From positions 15,160,613 to 15,224,612 of the forward strand of contig NC_016135.3 of NCBI RefSeq assembly GCF_000005505.3: DNA of 64,000 nucleotides, read 5' to 3'. Position numbers and translations under genes: made by a program. This stretch comes from Brachypodium distachyon. Taxonomy: Eukaryota; Streptophyta; Magnoliopsida; Poales; Poaceae. The number at the start of each line of letters is the position of its first letter. The first letter of the stretch is position 1. Under the pieces are notes generated by a model. The model did not search any database and was not told where the DNA came from. It saw nothing but the letters and a program-made list of their open reading frames with translations. This document shows, one piece after another, positions 1 to 11,333 of this stretch.

Positions 1-559
1 CTTAGCGAATCCAGCATTCATGTTCAGACACTTAGCTTTTCCGCTCAGCCCAATGCCTCATGACGCTCGACGATAAAGTGCATCTAGGGCATTGCCTTGG
101 TAGGGACCCTCCTTGGGTACCTGTTCAAGGGAAACGGTTCCTGAGGGATGCGGCAGGAGCGCGGAGGTAGGGTCGCCGACAGCGGCAACCGCCGCCAACG
201 ATGCAACCACCACGCTCACGCGGGAACCCTCACTTTCAGGGACGAACCCTGGCTTAGGAGGACTCCACCCCGGGAGCAACCGCAAGACGGCTATAACGTC
301 CTCGCCGCCAACTGCGACCCACCCCGAACGGCGGGCACGGGTGGCGAGGAAGTTATAGCCTCCCAGCGACAGCCCCCGCAACCGGGGAGACCTGGTTTTT
401 TCTAGGAAGCTCGTCCCAAGGGATGTGACAACCCTTGTTGCCCGGGTGCAAAACTGCTCGAGGGCCATGGCAGGGACGCGGGGATGGGCCGGAACGGGCG
501 GCGGGCGCCGGTACCGGCGCCATCACAGCGTCCTTGAGACGACCCGCACCCGAAAAAAG

Positions 560-960
560 GCTCTCTCAAGGGGAATGCGCCCGGGCTCTATGATAGTGCA
601 CCCGTCGGCACAAGGCACGGATGGCATGCACTATCATCGAGTCTCCGTGGCAGCCCCTCTCCTTGCGGAGGTGTCGTATGGAGGGACGCAGCAAGGGCAC
701 TGCAGTAATGCACCCCGTCAACGCCGAGCGCTGATGGGATGCACCACCACGGTGCCTCCGCGGCGACTCTTGCCCAGGAGCCACCCATTTGAGGGGGCGC
801 GGCAGGAGCATGACGGCAGTGCCCCCGTCGGTGCAGAACGCTGATGGCATGCACTACCATCGTGCCTCTGCGACACCCCTCAGGCGGGCTCGATGGGGTG
901 ATGCGGCAGGGGCGCGACGGATGCACCACCATCGCGCCTCTGTGGCACCACCTGCCTTAA
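560..960. repeat. Degenerate tandem repeat in the 3' region of copy A
   Basis: Roughly 115-125-bp units recur, each with a motif like GATGGCATGCACTACCATCG followed by a CCTC/CACCCCTC block. The same array, reverse-complemented, lies at about 38070-38470 in the element at 31509-43123. It is therefore a family trait, not a local expansion. ORFs on both strands here are low-complexity artefacts of the repeat. Confidence 0.7.
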
Positions 961-1790
961 CGGCCCCTCGCCCGGCTCCGCTCTGAGCCGTTCCGTGGCT
1001 GGGGCACGCCTCTTATAGGTGCGGGAGGGGGGTTTGCCACCACACGCGACGGGCCCACGCAGCACCCGTGGCACCCCTTCCTCGAAACGTGGTACAATCT
1101 CCGCCGTCATGCATACCAGGCAACTGTGGCACACGTGGCGGCGCCCTCCCGAGTTAGAAGCCTCGGAGTGCGGTGAGCCTCTTGTGTTGCGGTCATCCCG
1201 CACCACAAGGCACTGGTGCATGGTGCGACCCGTGGGCAGCCCACGAGCACCACAGTGCACAAAATTCCACCCTTGCCTGCAGGTTAGATTCTTACTAGGC
1301 CTGAGGTGCTGCAAAATTTTCAAAATTTATGAAGATACACAAAGCAACACAAAGAAATCCCTCCTGCCTCCCAGCCCCCGGGCACAAAGGGGTCGATGCC
1401 AAACTTGGATGTGAGCGTTTCAATTCCCAGGCGCAGCGAGTGCGCGGTGCACGTTGCGGGGAGCCCGGCAACTGCACGTCCAGTGATGCGCGTTGCGGGA
1501 AGCCTGGCAACTGCATGCCCCATGCCGGAACGATCCGGCAACGGGTTTATGTTTTCGAGTCTCCAGCAGCCCCCTGCTCACAACCAAGTATGGAAAGACA
1601 CCTTTGTGCACTTAAAGCAGGAAACAGAAGAGGGAGAAACATGCGAATAAACAAGGCAAATTCAAAGCTCAGGGGCGAGACACTTATCTTTATTCAAAAT
1701 AACTAGTGGTTTACACACGGGGGCTGCCCGGCTACACTAGTTCGAGAGGTATGCATCGACGGCATCACCTGAGGGTCAGGCTCCGCCGCT

Positions 1791-3259
1791 TCACGGGTAG
1801 AACTTGCGCAAGTGCTCAATATTCCAACTATTGGGCACCGGCAAGCCGTCTTCGGTTTCCAGCCGGACAGCCCCCGGCCTGGTCACCTGCACTACCCGGA
1901 AGGGACCCTCCCATTTCGGAGTCAACTTGTTCCTGGCCTTCATTCCTTGTATCCGGCGCAGGACAAGGTCTCCGTTCTCGAGCCCCCGGGGACGGACTCG
2001 CCTGTCGTGATAACGACGGAGTCCCTGCGGGTAGCGTGCGGCTCGCACAGCAGCCCGGCATCAAAGCTCTTCGATGAAGTTAAGATCGTCGACCCTTTGC
2101 TCGTGTTGGCTGGTGTCGCCGTACGCGCGTACTCGGGGAGATCCGTGCTTGAGCTCGACGAGCAGCACCGCTTCTGCCCCGTAGACAAGGGCGAATGGAG
2201 TTTTGCCCGTTGCCCGACTAGGTGTGGTCCGGATGGACCACAGCACGGGCTGGAGTTTTTCGACCTAGTGTTTCCCGTGGCCTTTGAACTTGTCAAAGGT
2301 TCTCATCTTGAGCCCCCGCAGCACCTCTGTGTTGGCTCGCTCCGCCTGTCCGTTCCTCCTCGGGTGAGCAACGGACACGAAACGCAGCTTAGTGCCCATG
2401 TCCTCGCAATAGGCTTGAAACATCGCGCTTGTGAACTGTGTGCCGTTGTCGTTGATTATGCTGTTAGGCACACCAAACCGGCACACAATGCCTCTGAAGA
2501 ACTTGATGGCCGCCTGGGCGGTCACTTTCCGCACTGGTTCCACCTCCACCCACTTGGAGAACTTGTCGATGGCCACGAACAAATATTCGTCCCCACCAAC
2601 CGCCCTCGGTAGCTTGCCGACGATGTCGAGCCCCCAGACCGCGAACGACCATGAGGACGGGATGACATGTAAGGCGTGCGCCGGCTGGTTGCTCTTTTTC
2701 GAATGGAACTGGCACGCTTCGCACGTCGTCACCAGCCGCTCCGTGTCAGCCAGGGCCGTGGGCCAGTAGAAGCCGTGCCGGAACGCCTTGCCGGCTAAAG
2801 CCCGGGAGGCCACATGGTGCGAACATGTGCCTCAGTGTATTTCTTCCAATAGTGCGTGCCCTTCATCCTACGGCACGCAGATGAGCTTGACGCCGTTCGC
2901 ACGCTTGCGGTAGAGGTTCCCATATACCATAGTGTACATCTTGGCTTGCCGCGCTACACGCTCCGCGGCGACATCATCTTCCGGGAGAGCCTCCCCTTTT
3001 AGGTAGCAGACGATCTCTCCCGCCCAGGAGGGAATCTCCCTGCCAAAGCATGCCGCTATGTCAGCAGCATGGGCCCCTGCTGCCGCAGGGGTTCCTTCGG
3101 TTGCCGGAGGGGCGTCCCCGGCAGCCGGCCGGGGGGCGAGTGAAGGAGCCGCTTGCTTCTGATAAAACACCCCCGCCGGAGACTTCCGGCGCTCTGCTGC
3201 CATCTTGGCCAGCTCGTCAGCAACGAAATTATCCTGTTGGTGGAGTTTGCGAAGTCGAG
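1791..3259 (-). pseudogene. Gypsy pol remnant: RNase H tail and integrase (copy A)
   Basis: The frame begins inside the end of RNase H (NFVADELAKMAAERR). It continues into the integrase zinc-finger region (FRHGFYW, then CEACQFH) and the catalytic core: first Asp in WGLDIVG, second in NDNGTQFTS, Glu in NGQAERANTE. It ends with the C-terminal beta-barrel segment (PKWEGPFRV to the stop at 1791). Decay is clear. There is a TAG at 2868-2870 where the sister copy at 31509-43123 has CAG. About 35 bp further on a TGA replaces the Arg codon of the IHRGTC motif. A TAG near 2263 replaces Trp, and there is a frame change near 2060. This copy keeps the integrase C-terminus that the sister copy has lost. 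Confidence 0.85.
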
Positions 3260-6200
3260 TGTAACATCCCAAAAATTTCAAACTTTTACATGAGCATTGC
3301 ATCCATAAGCAACATGCCACAATTGCATGTTTGAATTCAAATTTGAATCACAAAAGGCTTTAAAAGATTTTGTTTACACCTATTTGAGCTTTGGATCTTC
3401 AAACCATTAAGGTTTATATATAAAAGGGGTTTATTGCACATATGAGCTATCCCATAATTTTTGGGTAATTATTTGGAGTTAGAAAAAGTATTTTATTTAA
3501 ATAGATATATGGCCCTAAAGGCATTTATAGGGCAAATGTCTTTTTATATATTTTATTTTGAAGATAAACTACTTCCAAAAGTTGTATCATGGTAGAACAT
3601 GATTTTACAAATTTTCTGGAATTTATTTGGACCAATTTGGAGTTCAAACTCAAAAGATATCAAAGAAATGAGAAAACAGAAAAAGAAAAGGTCTAAAAGA
3701 AAAAAAAAGGGTAAACCGGACTGGCCCGGCCAGTTTGGGCCGAACAGGCCCAGTCTGACCGCGGCCGACCGCACGCGAGCCGGCCCCGCCCGCCCGGCCG
3801 CCCCACGCGCGCGCCCGCGCCCGCTGACAGGTGGGGCCCACCTGTCAGGGGCTTCTTCCCCGGAAGGAAAGCCCCGCGTCCGCCGTGCCTTCCTTCTTTG
3901 CCGCCGCGCGCTCACCGCCGGATTCCCCTCGCTCCGTCCCTTAATCCTCGAGCCCGAGCGCGTCCATAAATAGCCCATGCCCTCCTCTCTCCTTCCCCCT
4001 TGCTTCCCCAGCCAATCGCGCCGCCAGGCCGCCCCGATTCTTCGCCGGAAAACCTTCAGCCGCCGCCGTTTCTCACGCCTCTCCGACGAGCCACGAGATT
4101 AGAGCCTACCCATCTCGCCCCTTCTTCTTCCCCACGTCCGTGCGCTCATTTTGACACGGTTCGTGCTTCATTCGGTGCTCTGCAGCCTCCGGACGCCGCC
4201 GCTCGTCCTCGCCGGAGCTCGGTGACCGCGCCGCGTCTTCGCGCGTCCTAGGCATGCCCTCCGCCCTCCCGAAGTCGCGCCGACCCCGTCACTGAGCGCG
4301 CCGTGCTGCGCCGCGCCTCCCCGTGAACTCCCCGCATCGCCGACCCACCAGAGCACCCCGCGCCGCCGCGCCCGTGCCCGCGCCGCCGTCCCCTCCGTCT
4401 CCGGTGACCGCCGCCGCCGCCCAGTTAAACCCTAGCCCCTCGTCCGTCCGATCTTTGATCAACGGTGTAGATTAGATCTCTCTTATTCACTTAAACGAAC
4501 CGGTACGCACCAATCGGGAGCCGCCACATGTCACTGCGTAAATAAAATGAAAATCTAATTTTTAATCCCCCGGAATTAATAAAAGGCACTTTTGCAGAAA
4601 AGCCCCTGTAACTTCAAATGATCATAACTTTTAATCTGTTTGGCCAAATTTAATGATCCACACCTTTTTGAAATCCTTAGGAAATTTGAATATTTGAATC
4701 ACATTCAAATTACAGATTAGGGTTTTATGCCATTTAAATCATAACTAATTATTTAGAAGTCCTTTTTGAATGAAACCAGTGCCCAAAATTTTTTTTTATT
4801 GTCATCTATCCAATGGGGCAGAGAAATAAATATTTTGAATTAAATTGTTTTGCAGATGCAAATAAAACCTCATTTAAGGAATTAAACCCTAGCTTTTGCT
4901 TTTGGTTAAAAACCCTAATCGCATATGCTTAATTATCAATGCTTTTGATCAGTAGATCACCCAAATAAAATAAACCAAAACTCATGTCACATGTTTTGCA
5001 TTGCATCATGGCATACATATTCTTTGCTTGTGTGGTGTGTTTATGTATGTGTATGTTTGCTTGATTGTATAGTTTTCTCGGAGAGCGAATTGTGTGACTG
5101 TCAAGAGTGTCTGAATATCAACTACTATCAAGGCAAGTTCACTTTGACCATCATCCCATTATTTTATTATGCACTAGATTTTATTAGTTGCATTATTAGG
5201 ATTATTATTGTATCTATGCTAGCTATGATCTGTCCTAGTAGTATAAGATACCCTTGCCATGTCCACACCACCAATCGCCATCGTAGTAGTAAAACGCTAT
5301 GCTATTATATTATACGAGGGTGGTATTATTACAATGTGATACTATTGAATTACAATATGATTTTCCTAGTGTATGGCAAAACAAGTAATTCAATGAACCG
5401 TCCTGGGTGGGCTGCTTTGAGTTTTTGGATGTCGTGACGTTAGGTCCATTTCTATGGGGCCCGCTGAGTCGTCTCTCCGTGTGATTCGGGAGCGTCCATG
5501 GTCGTCTCCCCGTGCGATTCGGGGAGCGCATGTGTCACAATGTGGGATGCCACCCGGGGTAACTAGAGACTGGACTAATTTCCTGTTTAGTAGCTTTCAG
5601 TACAACCACATGGTATTATGGGCTTTGCCAGGATGGATGTAAGAAATATGAACCTCGATCCGAGGTGACATCGGTATGTAGCAGTGTAGGTGGGGGCGCG
5701 TCCCTCAGGTCGTCTGGGGGATTATGTTCTGAAAATTCCTGTAGTTGATGCCGTTGCTACTCTACCGTGAGGACAGCAAGGGATTAACACGTCGATTTCT
5801 TGTGGGTAAAGTGTACCACCTCTCGAGAGTGTCAAACTAAGTACTTAGCCGTGTCCCCGGTTACGGACAATTATGAGCTACTGGATATTGGAGCTGTAAG
5901 GAAAGTCTCACTCATTCCAATTTCATAATAAAACGAATGGATTGAACCGGGTAGGAGCATTGATGTTTCTACTCAATGTGCCTAGGTTAATAGGAGCATG
6001 GGTGTTTCTACCCCGTGTCCAATAGAAGTGAAAACTATTTGTCTAAAACAGATGGGATTTGAAAAATTATGCTTTTATGCAAAATAGCCAAACCCCACTT
6101 AGCCAAACTATGCATGTACTTGGTAGGTTCTTTATAACTCTAGTGAGCTTGCCAATACATTCAAATGTATTGACCACGTAGTGGCTGCAATTAACAATGC

Positions 6201-6549
6201 AGGTGGATCCGACGATGAGTGACGTTCGTCGTTTTGTTGTGGGTCATGTGCTTACGTTCCAACATGTTCTCACCTTGGAGTAGTGTGGCACTTATGTTCT
6301 ACCCTTTTCCGCTGCAGTATTTTGAAACATTGTTTTATGATGTTGAAACAGTATTTGTTTTATGCTGGCCCCAGAGGTCATGCGAGGTTGTACGTACTAT
6401 TTAAATTCTGGATGATGAGATGTAATAAAGTACTTTTGACCCTTGTTTCTGTATATTTCATTATGAAACTGTTTGTGCTAGTGAGTCGATCCAGGGACTA
6501 GCACGGTAAGCACAGAGATCGAACCCTAGTAAGGGGGAGGATCGCTTCA
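3260..6549 (+). repeat. 5' LTR of copy B1 (3.29 kb)
   Basis: The LTR starts TGTAACATCCCAAAA and ends GGATCGCTTCA, giving canonical TG...CA ends, and the PBS follows after two bases. Composition changes along its length. The start is AT-rich, about 3720-4440 is GC- and CT-rich, and the rest is AT-rich. The same LTR occurs in minus orientation at 12879-16193 and 11909-18484, and as a fragment at 57645-59021. The ORFs inside it lie in the GC-rich leader and are not conserved in frame, so I do not call them genes. Confidence 0.9.
3965..3973 (+). promoter_or_regulatory. Candidate TATA box in B1 LTR
   Basis: CATAAATAG lies in GC-rich sequence just before a CT-rich leader, a usual layout for the U3/R boundary of a plant LTR. 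The two minus-strand copies have AT-rich boxes in about the same place (near 15490 and near 17790). Assigned by position and sequence only. Confidence 0.45.
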
Positions 6550-6551
6550 GA

Positions 6552-6563
6552 TGGTATCAGAGC
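6552..6563 (+). other. Primer binding site (initiator Met tRNA), B1
   Basis: TGGTATCAGAGC, two bases after the LTR end, is the standard plant retroelement primer site, complementary to the 3' end of initiator methionine tRNA. It fixes the LTR boundary and the plus orientation of this copy. Confidence 0.92.
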
Positions 6564-6650
6564 AATGTGTTGCCTGTAGTAACGTGACCCTAGTTTGGAT
6601 TAGGATAAGACAGACCAAACCTTAGGATTATTTCTTATCCCTATCTGATC

Positions 6651-6671
6651 TATATATATATATATATATAT
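6651..6671. repeat. (TA)n microsatellite
   Basis: An uninterrupted run of about ten TA units lies in the AT-rich leader between the PBS and the first ORF of B1. The corresponding stretch of B2 (about 11785-11800, reverse strand) has only a short, broken ATATGTATATATA, so it has changed length since the copies diverged. Confidence 0.8.
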
Positions 6672-6982
6672 CTTGCATGTGCATGACATGTTTATTGTTT
6701 TATCCCACATATACACCGAATACTATGCTTATTACCACATATGCATGTTTATTATATTATACCACAGATGCATATTTGATTTTTACACCATACACCATTG
6801 TAATCATGTTGCCATGTTATTCACCTAATATTATGCATCCAATTTTATATTTACATTTCCACCCTTGATATTAATGTTCATCACTTGATTCCCACTCTAC
6901 CACTTTTATTTTATTTTACTTACATTCGACCATTTGATCAAGTCACTGATACTCCCTTATCTACCTTCTTTACTTTCTATAG

Positions 6983-7855
6983 ATGGGAAGCCCAACACCG
7001 TTCGGCAACGTACCGCCGTTCACCAGAGTCTACTACCCCTCCACGGACGACGACCAGCTGTTCAGTGCCCCTTTGGCGGCACTGTGTGCTTTCCTCGACC
7101 TGCCACCACCCAGGTTCAGAGGCCGAGTCGAGACCGCCGCACCCGAGGGATGGCAGCCACGGTGGGAGATCGAGGCGAAGATCCGCGGGCGTGAGATCAC
7201 GCCAGCTACGCCGGATATCACCTTCATCAGCCGCTACCCCAATTTCGAGCAGGGCCTTCAGTTCGCCATGCAGTGCGCTTTCGCACAGGTGTGCCAGGAC
7301 TATTGGCACGAGTTCCCCGAGGACTCCCCCTTCCTTCTCTTTGGAAGGCGGAACCATGCATGCTCGGCAGTGGCTACAACCAACGATGAGGATGCGACCC
7401 CAGTGACGACCCACTTCGAGAACATGGAGATAAACACCGTGGACTTGGAGTCTTGCCTTGAGCACGAGATGACAAGGGCCGACCCAGCTGAGGAGGAGGT
7501 TGGTAACTTGATGGGAGAGAAGACCCAGTGGCCGGAGGACAAGGCCGTGTTGGAGAACACTGTCCTCAACATGGGAGACGCCATCGAGCAGCTGCAGTAT
7601 GAGAGGGACCAGGCTCGCTACTACTGCGAGCAGTTCCAGGCGTTCATCGCAGGCGCAGCCGCAGGAGCACCAGCTGTAGCACCAGCGCCCGTCTAGTACC
7701 CACCTCCACCACAGGATCAGGAGATGGAGCCTCAGGAGGAGGAACCGACTGAGGAGGAGGAGCCCCAGGAGGTCCACGAGATGGACACCCCTGCCACCAA
7801 CACCCGCTCCAAGATGAAGGCGAACGAGACCACACCGACAGCCACACTCCCTTAG
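6983..7855 (+). pseudogene. Extra ORF upstream of gag in family B
   Basis: The ATG at 6983 opens a 237-codon frame (MGSPTPFGNVPPFTRVYYPS...) ending at TAG 7694-7696. Past that stop the same frame runs on as an acidic, Glu/Pro-rich tail (QEMEPQEEEPTEEEEPQ...) to a TAG at 7853-7855. The intact protein was thus probably about 290 residues, and the first TAG is likely a former CAG. The body has a charged, probably helical stretch near residues 180-220 (EDKAVLENTVLNMGDAIEQL), then an Ala/Pro-rich part. I recognise no enzyme motif. The start of the same ORF is kept in B2 (11334-11447), so it belongs to the family. It sits between PBS and gag, where most Gypsy elements have no gene. Confidence 0.7.
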
Positions 7856-8143
7856 ACCTGTTGATGCCTACCAGATTTATTTTTTCTTTTCGTTATCAGT
7901 GTTGCGAGTTAGACATTGACCATACAATCTATGTGTATGGCAATGTAGGTCGATTGCTTTTTCCTCGTACTCTTTTCTTTATGGGCAATGCCCCACCATA
8001 AACAAGTGTGTTTTGCTAAGATTTCCAAAACCTTTCATGATTGATGAGTGTATGATTGTTATATGCTTGAGTTATATCTTGTTTGGGGTTTAGTTATCCT
8101 TAGCTCTATTCTATCTGTTTCCTCATCTATGCTACCCTAAACA

Positions 8144-8668
8144 GATGCCTCCGAGACATCGGAACCCCGCCAACAACGCTGAGGCTAACAATGCCGACGC
8201 AGAAGGAATGCTGCCACCATGCAACAGCTATTGGCCGCCCAGACCCAATTCTTCCAGATGATCACCCAACAGTTGGCCAACAACAACAACAACAACCAGC
8301 AGAACCACAACAACCAGCAGCACCACCCACCTCAAGTGGATATGCTGACCAGATTTCTGCGCTTGCGCCCGCCTACTTTTTCCAGCTCCATTGAGCCTAT
8401 TATGGCTGACGATTGGCTCCGGTCAGTCAACAAGAACTTGGTCACCATCAACTGCACTGAAGAAGAGAAGGTGCGGTTTGCATCTCATTTGCTAGAAGGA
8501 CCCGCAGCGTCATGGTGGGAAAATTTTAAGATTACCACCCCCATCGAGGATGTCACCTGGGACATGTTCCAGGAAGCCTTCCGCACCGCCCACATTTCTG
8601 CGAGAGTGCTCAGCCTGAAGAAGAAAGAATTCCACAGGCTGCGACAGGGAAACCACTCTGAGGCGCTC
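8144..8668 (+). pseudogene. Truncated gag of copy B1
   Basis: The likely start is the ATG at 8144 (MPPRHRNPANNAE). The frame shifts within the next 75 bases, and the conserved gag reads from about 8219. It has an Asn/Gln-rich stretch from a CAA/AAC microsatellite (8281-8325), then FLRLRPPTFSSS, MADDWLRSVNKNL, LLEGPAASWWENF and LKKKEFHRLRQGN, all typical of the capsid region of Tekay/Del Gag. It stops at 8668 in mid-domain where other sequence joins. The nucleocapsid zinc knuckle and all of pol are missing. Confidence 0.82.
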
Positions 8669-10276
8669 CTCATGGCGCTGCTCCCGCCGCTGCTTGATCC
8701 CTTGCAGAACGCGGCAGTTCTGTGCGTCGTGGGTGGAGCTGCTGTGGATGGGGCAGCGGGGCGCGTCGCCGGGCTTCCCGCCAGACCCGCCACCCGGCGA
8801 GGCTTTCTTTGCGGGCCTCACGGTAGGAGCCCCCGAGTCCGCAGCGAGAACTTGCTTCCCGCTGCGCTTGCGGGAACCCTTCTTCTGCGAGCCCTCGCCA
8901 GGGCTTGCGGCAGCCTTAGCGGCAAGCTCGGGCGCTAGGCACCCTTCGTCGGCCATGGCGCATTTGTGTGCCAGGGCGTACAAGTCCTGCGTCGTCCGGA
9001 TCCGGTGCGTGCTCAGCTTCTGGCGCATCTTGGGATCACGGACGTTGATGGATGATGGCGGCCGCCTCCGCCTCCGGGATGGAATAGGAGAGGTTGGATA
9101 AGCGGTTGACGAAGGCCCGCAATGTCTCTCCCGGTTTCTGCACGATAGTATGCAGCTCCGCCATGGTTCCCGGGCGCTTATAGCCGCCCTGGAACGCGCT
9201 CACGAACTGCTCGCGCAGGTCCGCCCAAGTGGCGATGGACCCGGTGGGCAGGTTGAGCAACTAGGTTCGCGCTGCTCCTTTCAGGACCATCGGGAACCAG
9301 TTTGCCCTGACCTTGTCATCGGCGCTGATGGCATGCATGCCCAACGTGTAGGTCAGGAGGAAATCCTTGGGGTTGGCGGTCCCGTCGTACGTACCAAGCA
9401 CAAACGCTCGGAACTTACGGGGCCACGTCACCCGCCGCAGCTCGCGTTTGAACGCGGTGCAGCCGTCCTCGGGGCCCAGGGGAGCGTCTTCCTGCTCCTG
9501 GGGGCGCTGGCGCTCTACCTCACGCCTGCGCCGGCGCTCCAAGTGCTGGCGCAAATACTCCTACTGGCGGGTATTCAAGATGCCACGCGCATCGCCCTTC
9601 GGAACGGTGGGCGACGAGTTTGAGGACCCCTCCATCTCCTTGGCCTCCCTGAGGAGGGGGAGGGTTCTCCCCCGTCGTGAGGCGGGTGGCGCGTCTCCGC
9701 GCTTTCGGTTCTGCCCGTGGCCGGAACCTACCGGGGCGCCCTCGCCTTGCGGCTGCTGGGCGGCCAGGGCAAGAAGCGCTTCCAGCTCCTCGCCCCACGT
9801 CTCATGCGCTGGCGTGCCCTGCTGCGGCTCGTACCGCAGCATGACGCGCGCGGCGATGTTGGCTTCCGTCGGGGTTCGAACGGGGGGCAGCCGGTTTCCC
9901 GAACGGCTACTTCCCGCCCTGGCCCCGGACGCATCCGGGTGCACAGGGTGCGAACCCCCAGGGGTTGCCTGCGACGCGGCGTGCTCCCGGTGTCGCTGCC
10001 GCAAGGCATCCTCGGCCCGCGACTCAACTCGCTGACCGGTGCGGGCGGCACCTTGCCCGCTCGCGCCACTGGCCCCGGCACTGGGGGCAGCCGGTACCCT
10101 CAGCCGATTTTCAGCAGACGGCCGAGGGGGCGGTGGAGGCAGCTGCGTTTGCTGCACCCTCGAGGGCTCGGGGTTCTCCTGAGCCCCGACTCGGGTCGCA
10201 CGTCATGCGACTGCGTGTGTGCCGCTAGGGCTTCACGCGGGTCTATACGAGGATCACCCGCCCGTTTGGGGGGCAT
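8669..10276 (-). pseudogene. gag of copy F (broken)
   Basis: It likely starts at the ATG at 10276 (MPPKRAGDPRIDPREALA). A frameshift near 10150 leads into a Pro/Ala/Gly-rich N-terminal part. The capsid-like core follows: WPRKFRAFVLGTYDG, NPKDFLLTYTLGMHAIS, DKVRANWFPMVLKGAART, LREQFVSAFQG and FVNRLSNLSYSIPEAEAAA. Next come STHRIRTTQDLYALAHKCAM and a basic linker, ending at CRVLQGIKQRREQRHEER. Breaks include a TAG near 9561 (probably former CAG), a TAG at the Trp codon near 9262 and a frameshift near 9040. The copy at 32396-33660 continues past the break point into a CCHC knuckle, which shows what is lost. Confidence 0.82.
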
Positions 10277-10363
10277 GGCGACTAGTCTCGTCAGCGAAGA
10301 AAGCAAGGCTGACGTCGGTGCTGACGCCACTGCCGGCGGTTACCGAGGAGCTCTACTCCCGCG

Positions 10364-10383
10364 CCCCCCTACTTGGCACGCCA
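10364..10383 (-). other. Primer binding site of copy F
   Basis: Read on the minus strand, TGGCGTGCCAAGTAGGGG follows the LTR after two bases, where a tRNA primer site is expected. I do not assign the tRNA. It differs from the PBS of D and from the initiator-Met site of family B. Confidence 0.65.
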
Positions 10384-10385
10384 GA

Positions 10386-11333
10386 TGTCGTCGCATGGTG
10401 CTCCGACACCGGGGGTGTGCGGTCACGGCCCCCTTTTAGGTTCGGTAGGGGCGTCGGGGCAGAGCCCCGGCGATCGCCGGCACGGCCGATGAGGCCCGGC
10501 GGGGCCAACGAAGCGAGGTACTAGAAAGTGCGCACTAATTCAAGAACAAACACACGCACGTTTTTTACCTAGGTTCGGGCAACCCGGAGGCGTAAACCCT
10601 ACGTCCTGCTTGTCTGGGCTGATATTGATTGTGGATCAAGCGTTTACAAGTTCCCGGGCTTTCCTTACTACTCTTTGCTAGTGCTCCAAGCTAACTCAAC
10701 TCGTGCAGAACCCAAACTCTAACCTTCTGAACCCCCCTTCACCGTTGGCGTGGGTCCTCCTTTTGTACTCAAGGGGATGCCACAGGTGCCATGGTGCATG
10801 AGGTACAAGTATCCAGCGGGGAGGCATACAACTCCCCCCGGTGAGCTGGTAGCGTGCATGGATGCCACCTCCGCTGCTAGGGGTCTAAAACCTTAGAGTA
10901 GGATTGGACAGCCACCGTTCCTTTGATCGGACGGGTAACGACCAGTCGGTCGGCTCGTTTATTGAGCGTGCGCCTTACTCCTTGCCCTAGTGGGACCGCG
11001 CATCGCACGCCCGCCACGCGGCCTCGCGTGGCGCTGTTGATTTGGCCACTGGGCCCCGCGCCTGAGGCGGGGGCAGGTGCCCGGGAACCCCCTGTCCCGG
11101 CAAGTCGACCCCGGGAAGCACCCGGGCCCAACGCACCCGGGAACCTCCCCCGGGAAGCAGCTTCCCGGGAGGTGCCCAAGCGAGAATGTTCCCCGAAGCC
11201 CCGCTAGCCCCTTCCTGGCTGGTAGCTTGCTGGGCTGCTCATAGATGCTGCCGGGATGAAATCTTCCCGGGAACTCGGAAATGGGGCCCACGCGTTGCGC
11301 AGCGGTGGTACCTCGGGTGCCACGGGTGCGACA
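10386..11333 (-). repeat. 5' LTR of copy F (family C)
   Basis: On the plus strand the LTR runs from TGTCGTCGCATGGTGC to GGGTGCGACA. On its own strand it therefore starts TGTCGC and ends ACGACA. It matches the LTRs at 25109-26115, 31509-32395 and 42194-43123. It contains the near-palindrome built on CCCGGGAAGCAGCTTCCCGGG (about 11147-11173). CCAGA on the left and GAACG on the right do not match, as expected because the left flank is the element's own interior. Confidence 0.88.

Larger units (their letters stand above)
1..3259 (-). mobile_element. Tat-type Gypsy retrotransposon, 3' half (family C, copy A)
   Basis: This is the 3' part of a minus-strand Gypsy element. Going leftward it holds the end of RNase H, the complete integrase region, then a 3' non-coding region (1-1790) running off the window before its 3' LTR. 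The 1-1790 part matches 37230-39100 of the element at 31509-43123 in reverse complement, for example the segments around 1701-1745 and 37250-37300. The element is cut at 3259 by the LTR of B1. The gag and 5' LTR at 8669-11333 have the same family and orientation and may be its other end, with protease and RT lost. Assignment to Tat is from the integrase sequence and the long 3' region. Confidence 0.85.
3260..8668 (+). mobile_element. Tekay/Del-like Gypsy element, 5' part (family B, copy B1)
   Basis: A plus-strand LTR element runs from its 5' LTR (3260-6549) through a PBS, an extra ORF (6983-7855) and the first part of gag (8144-8668). At 8668 it stops against minus-strand family-C gag. No protease, RT or integrase of this copy is present. 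The very long LTR, the initiator-methionine PBS and gag motifs such as LLEGPAASWW point to the Tekay/Del group of chromoviruses; that placement is by family knowledge. No target-site duplication is seen: TCGAG precedes the LTR and the far side is lost. Confidence 0.85.
8669..11333 (-). mobile_element. Family-C Gypsy element, 5' part (copy F)
   Basis: A minus-strand 5' LTR (10386-11333), PBS and gag run leftward to 8669, where gag ends just before its zinc knuckle against B1. Protease and pol are absent here. The RNase H-integrase remnant at 1791-3259 has the same family and orientation. The simplest reading is one element (A plus F) into which B1 inserted, with loss of protease, RT and the far part of B1. 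The LTR end at 11333 abuts the interior of B2, so F entered B2. Confidence 0.75.

Noticed and set aside
113..1414. Several overlapping ORFs up to 147 codons on both strands
   Set aside because: They lie in the tandem-repeat 3' region of a Gypsy element, overlap on both strands and show Ala/Arg/Pro-rich low complexity. They do not keep frame with the homologous region at 37300-39100.
1812..2612. Plus-strand 266-codon ORF
   Set aside because: It is the antisense shadow of the integrase on the minus strand, which has clear catalytic motifs.
6552..6563. Piece of a tRNA gene
   Set aside because: The 12-base TGGTATCAGAGC is a primer binding site next to an LTR; no cloverleaf surrounds it.
8219..8938. 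A single 239-codon gene
   Set aside because: Only the part to about 8668 is gag of B1; the rest is an accidental continuation into antisense gag of copy F.
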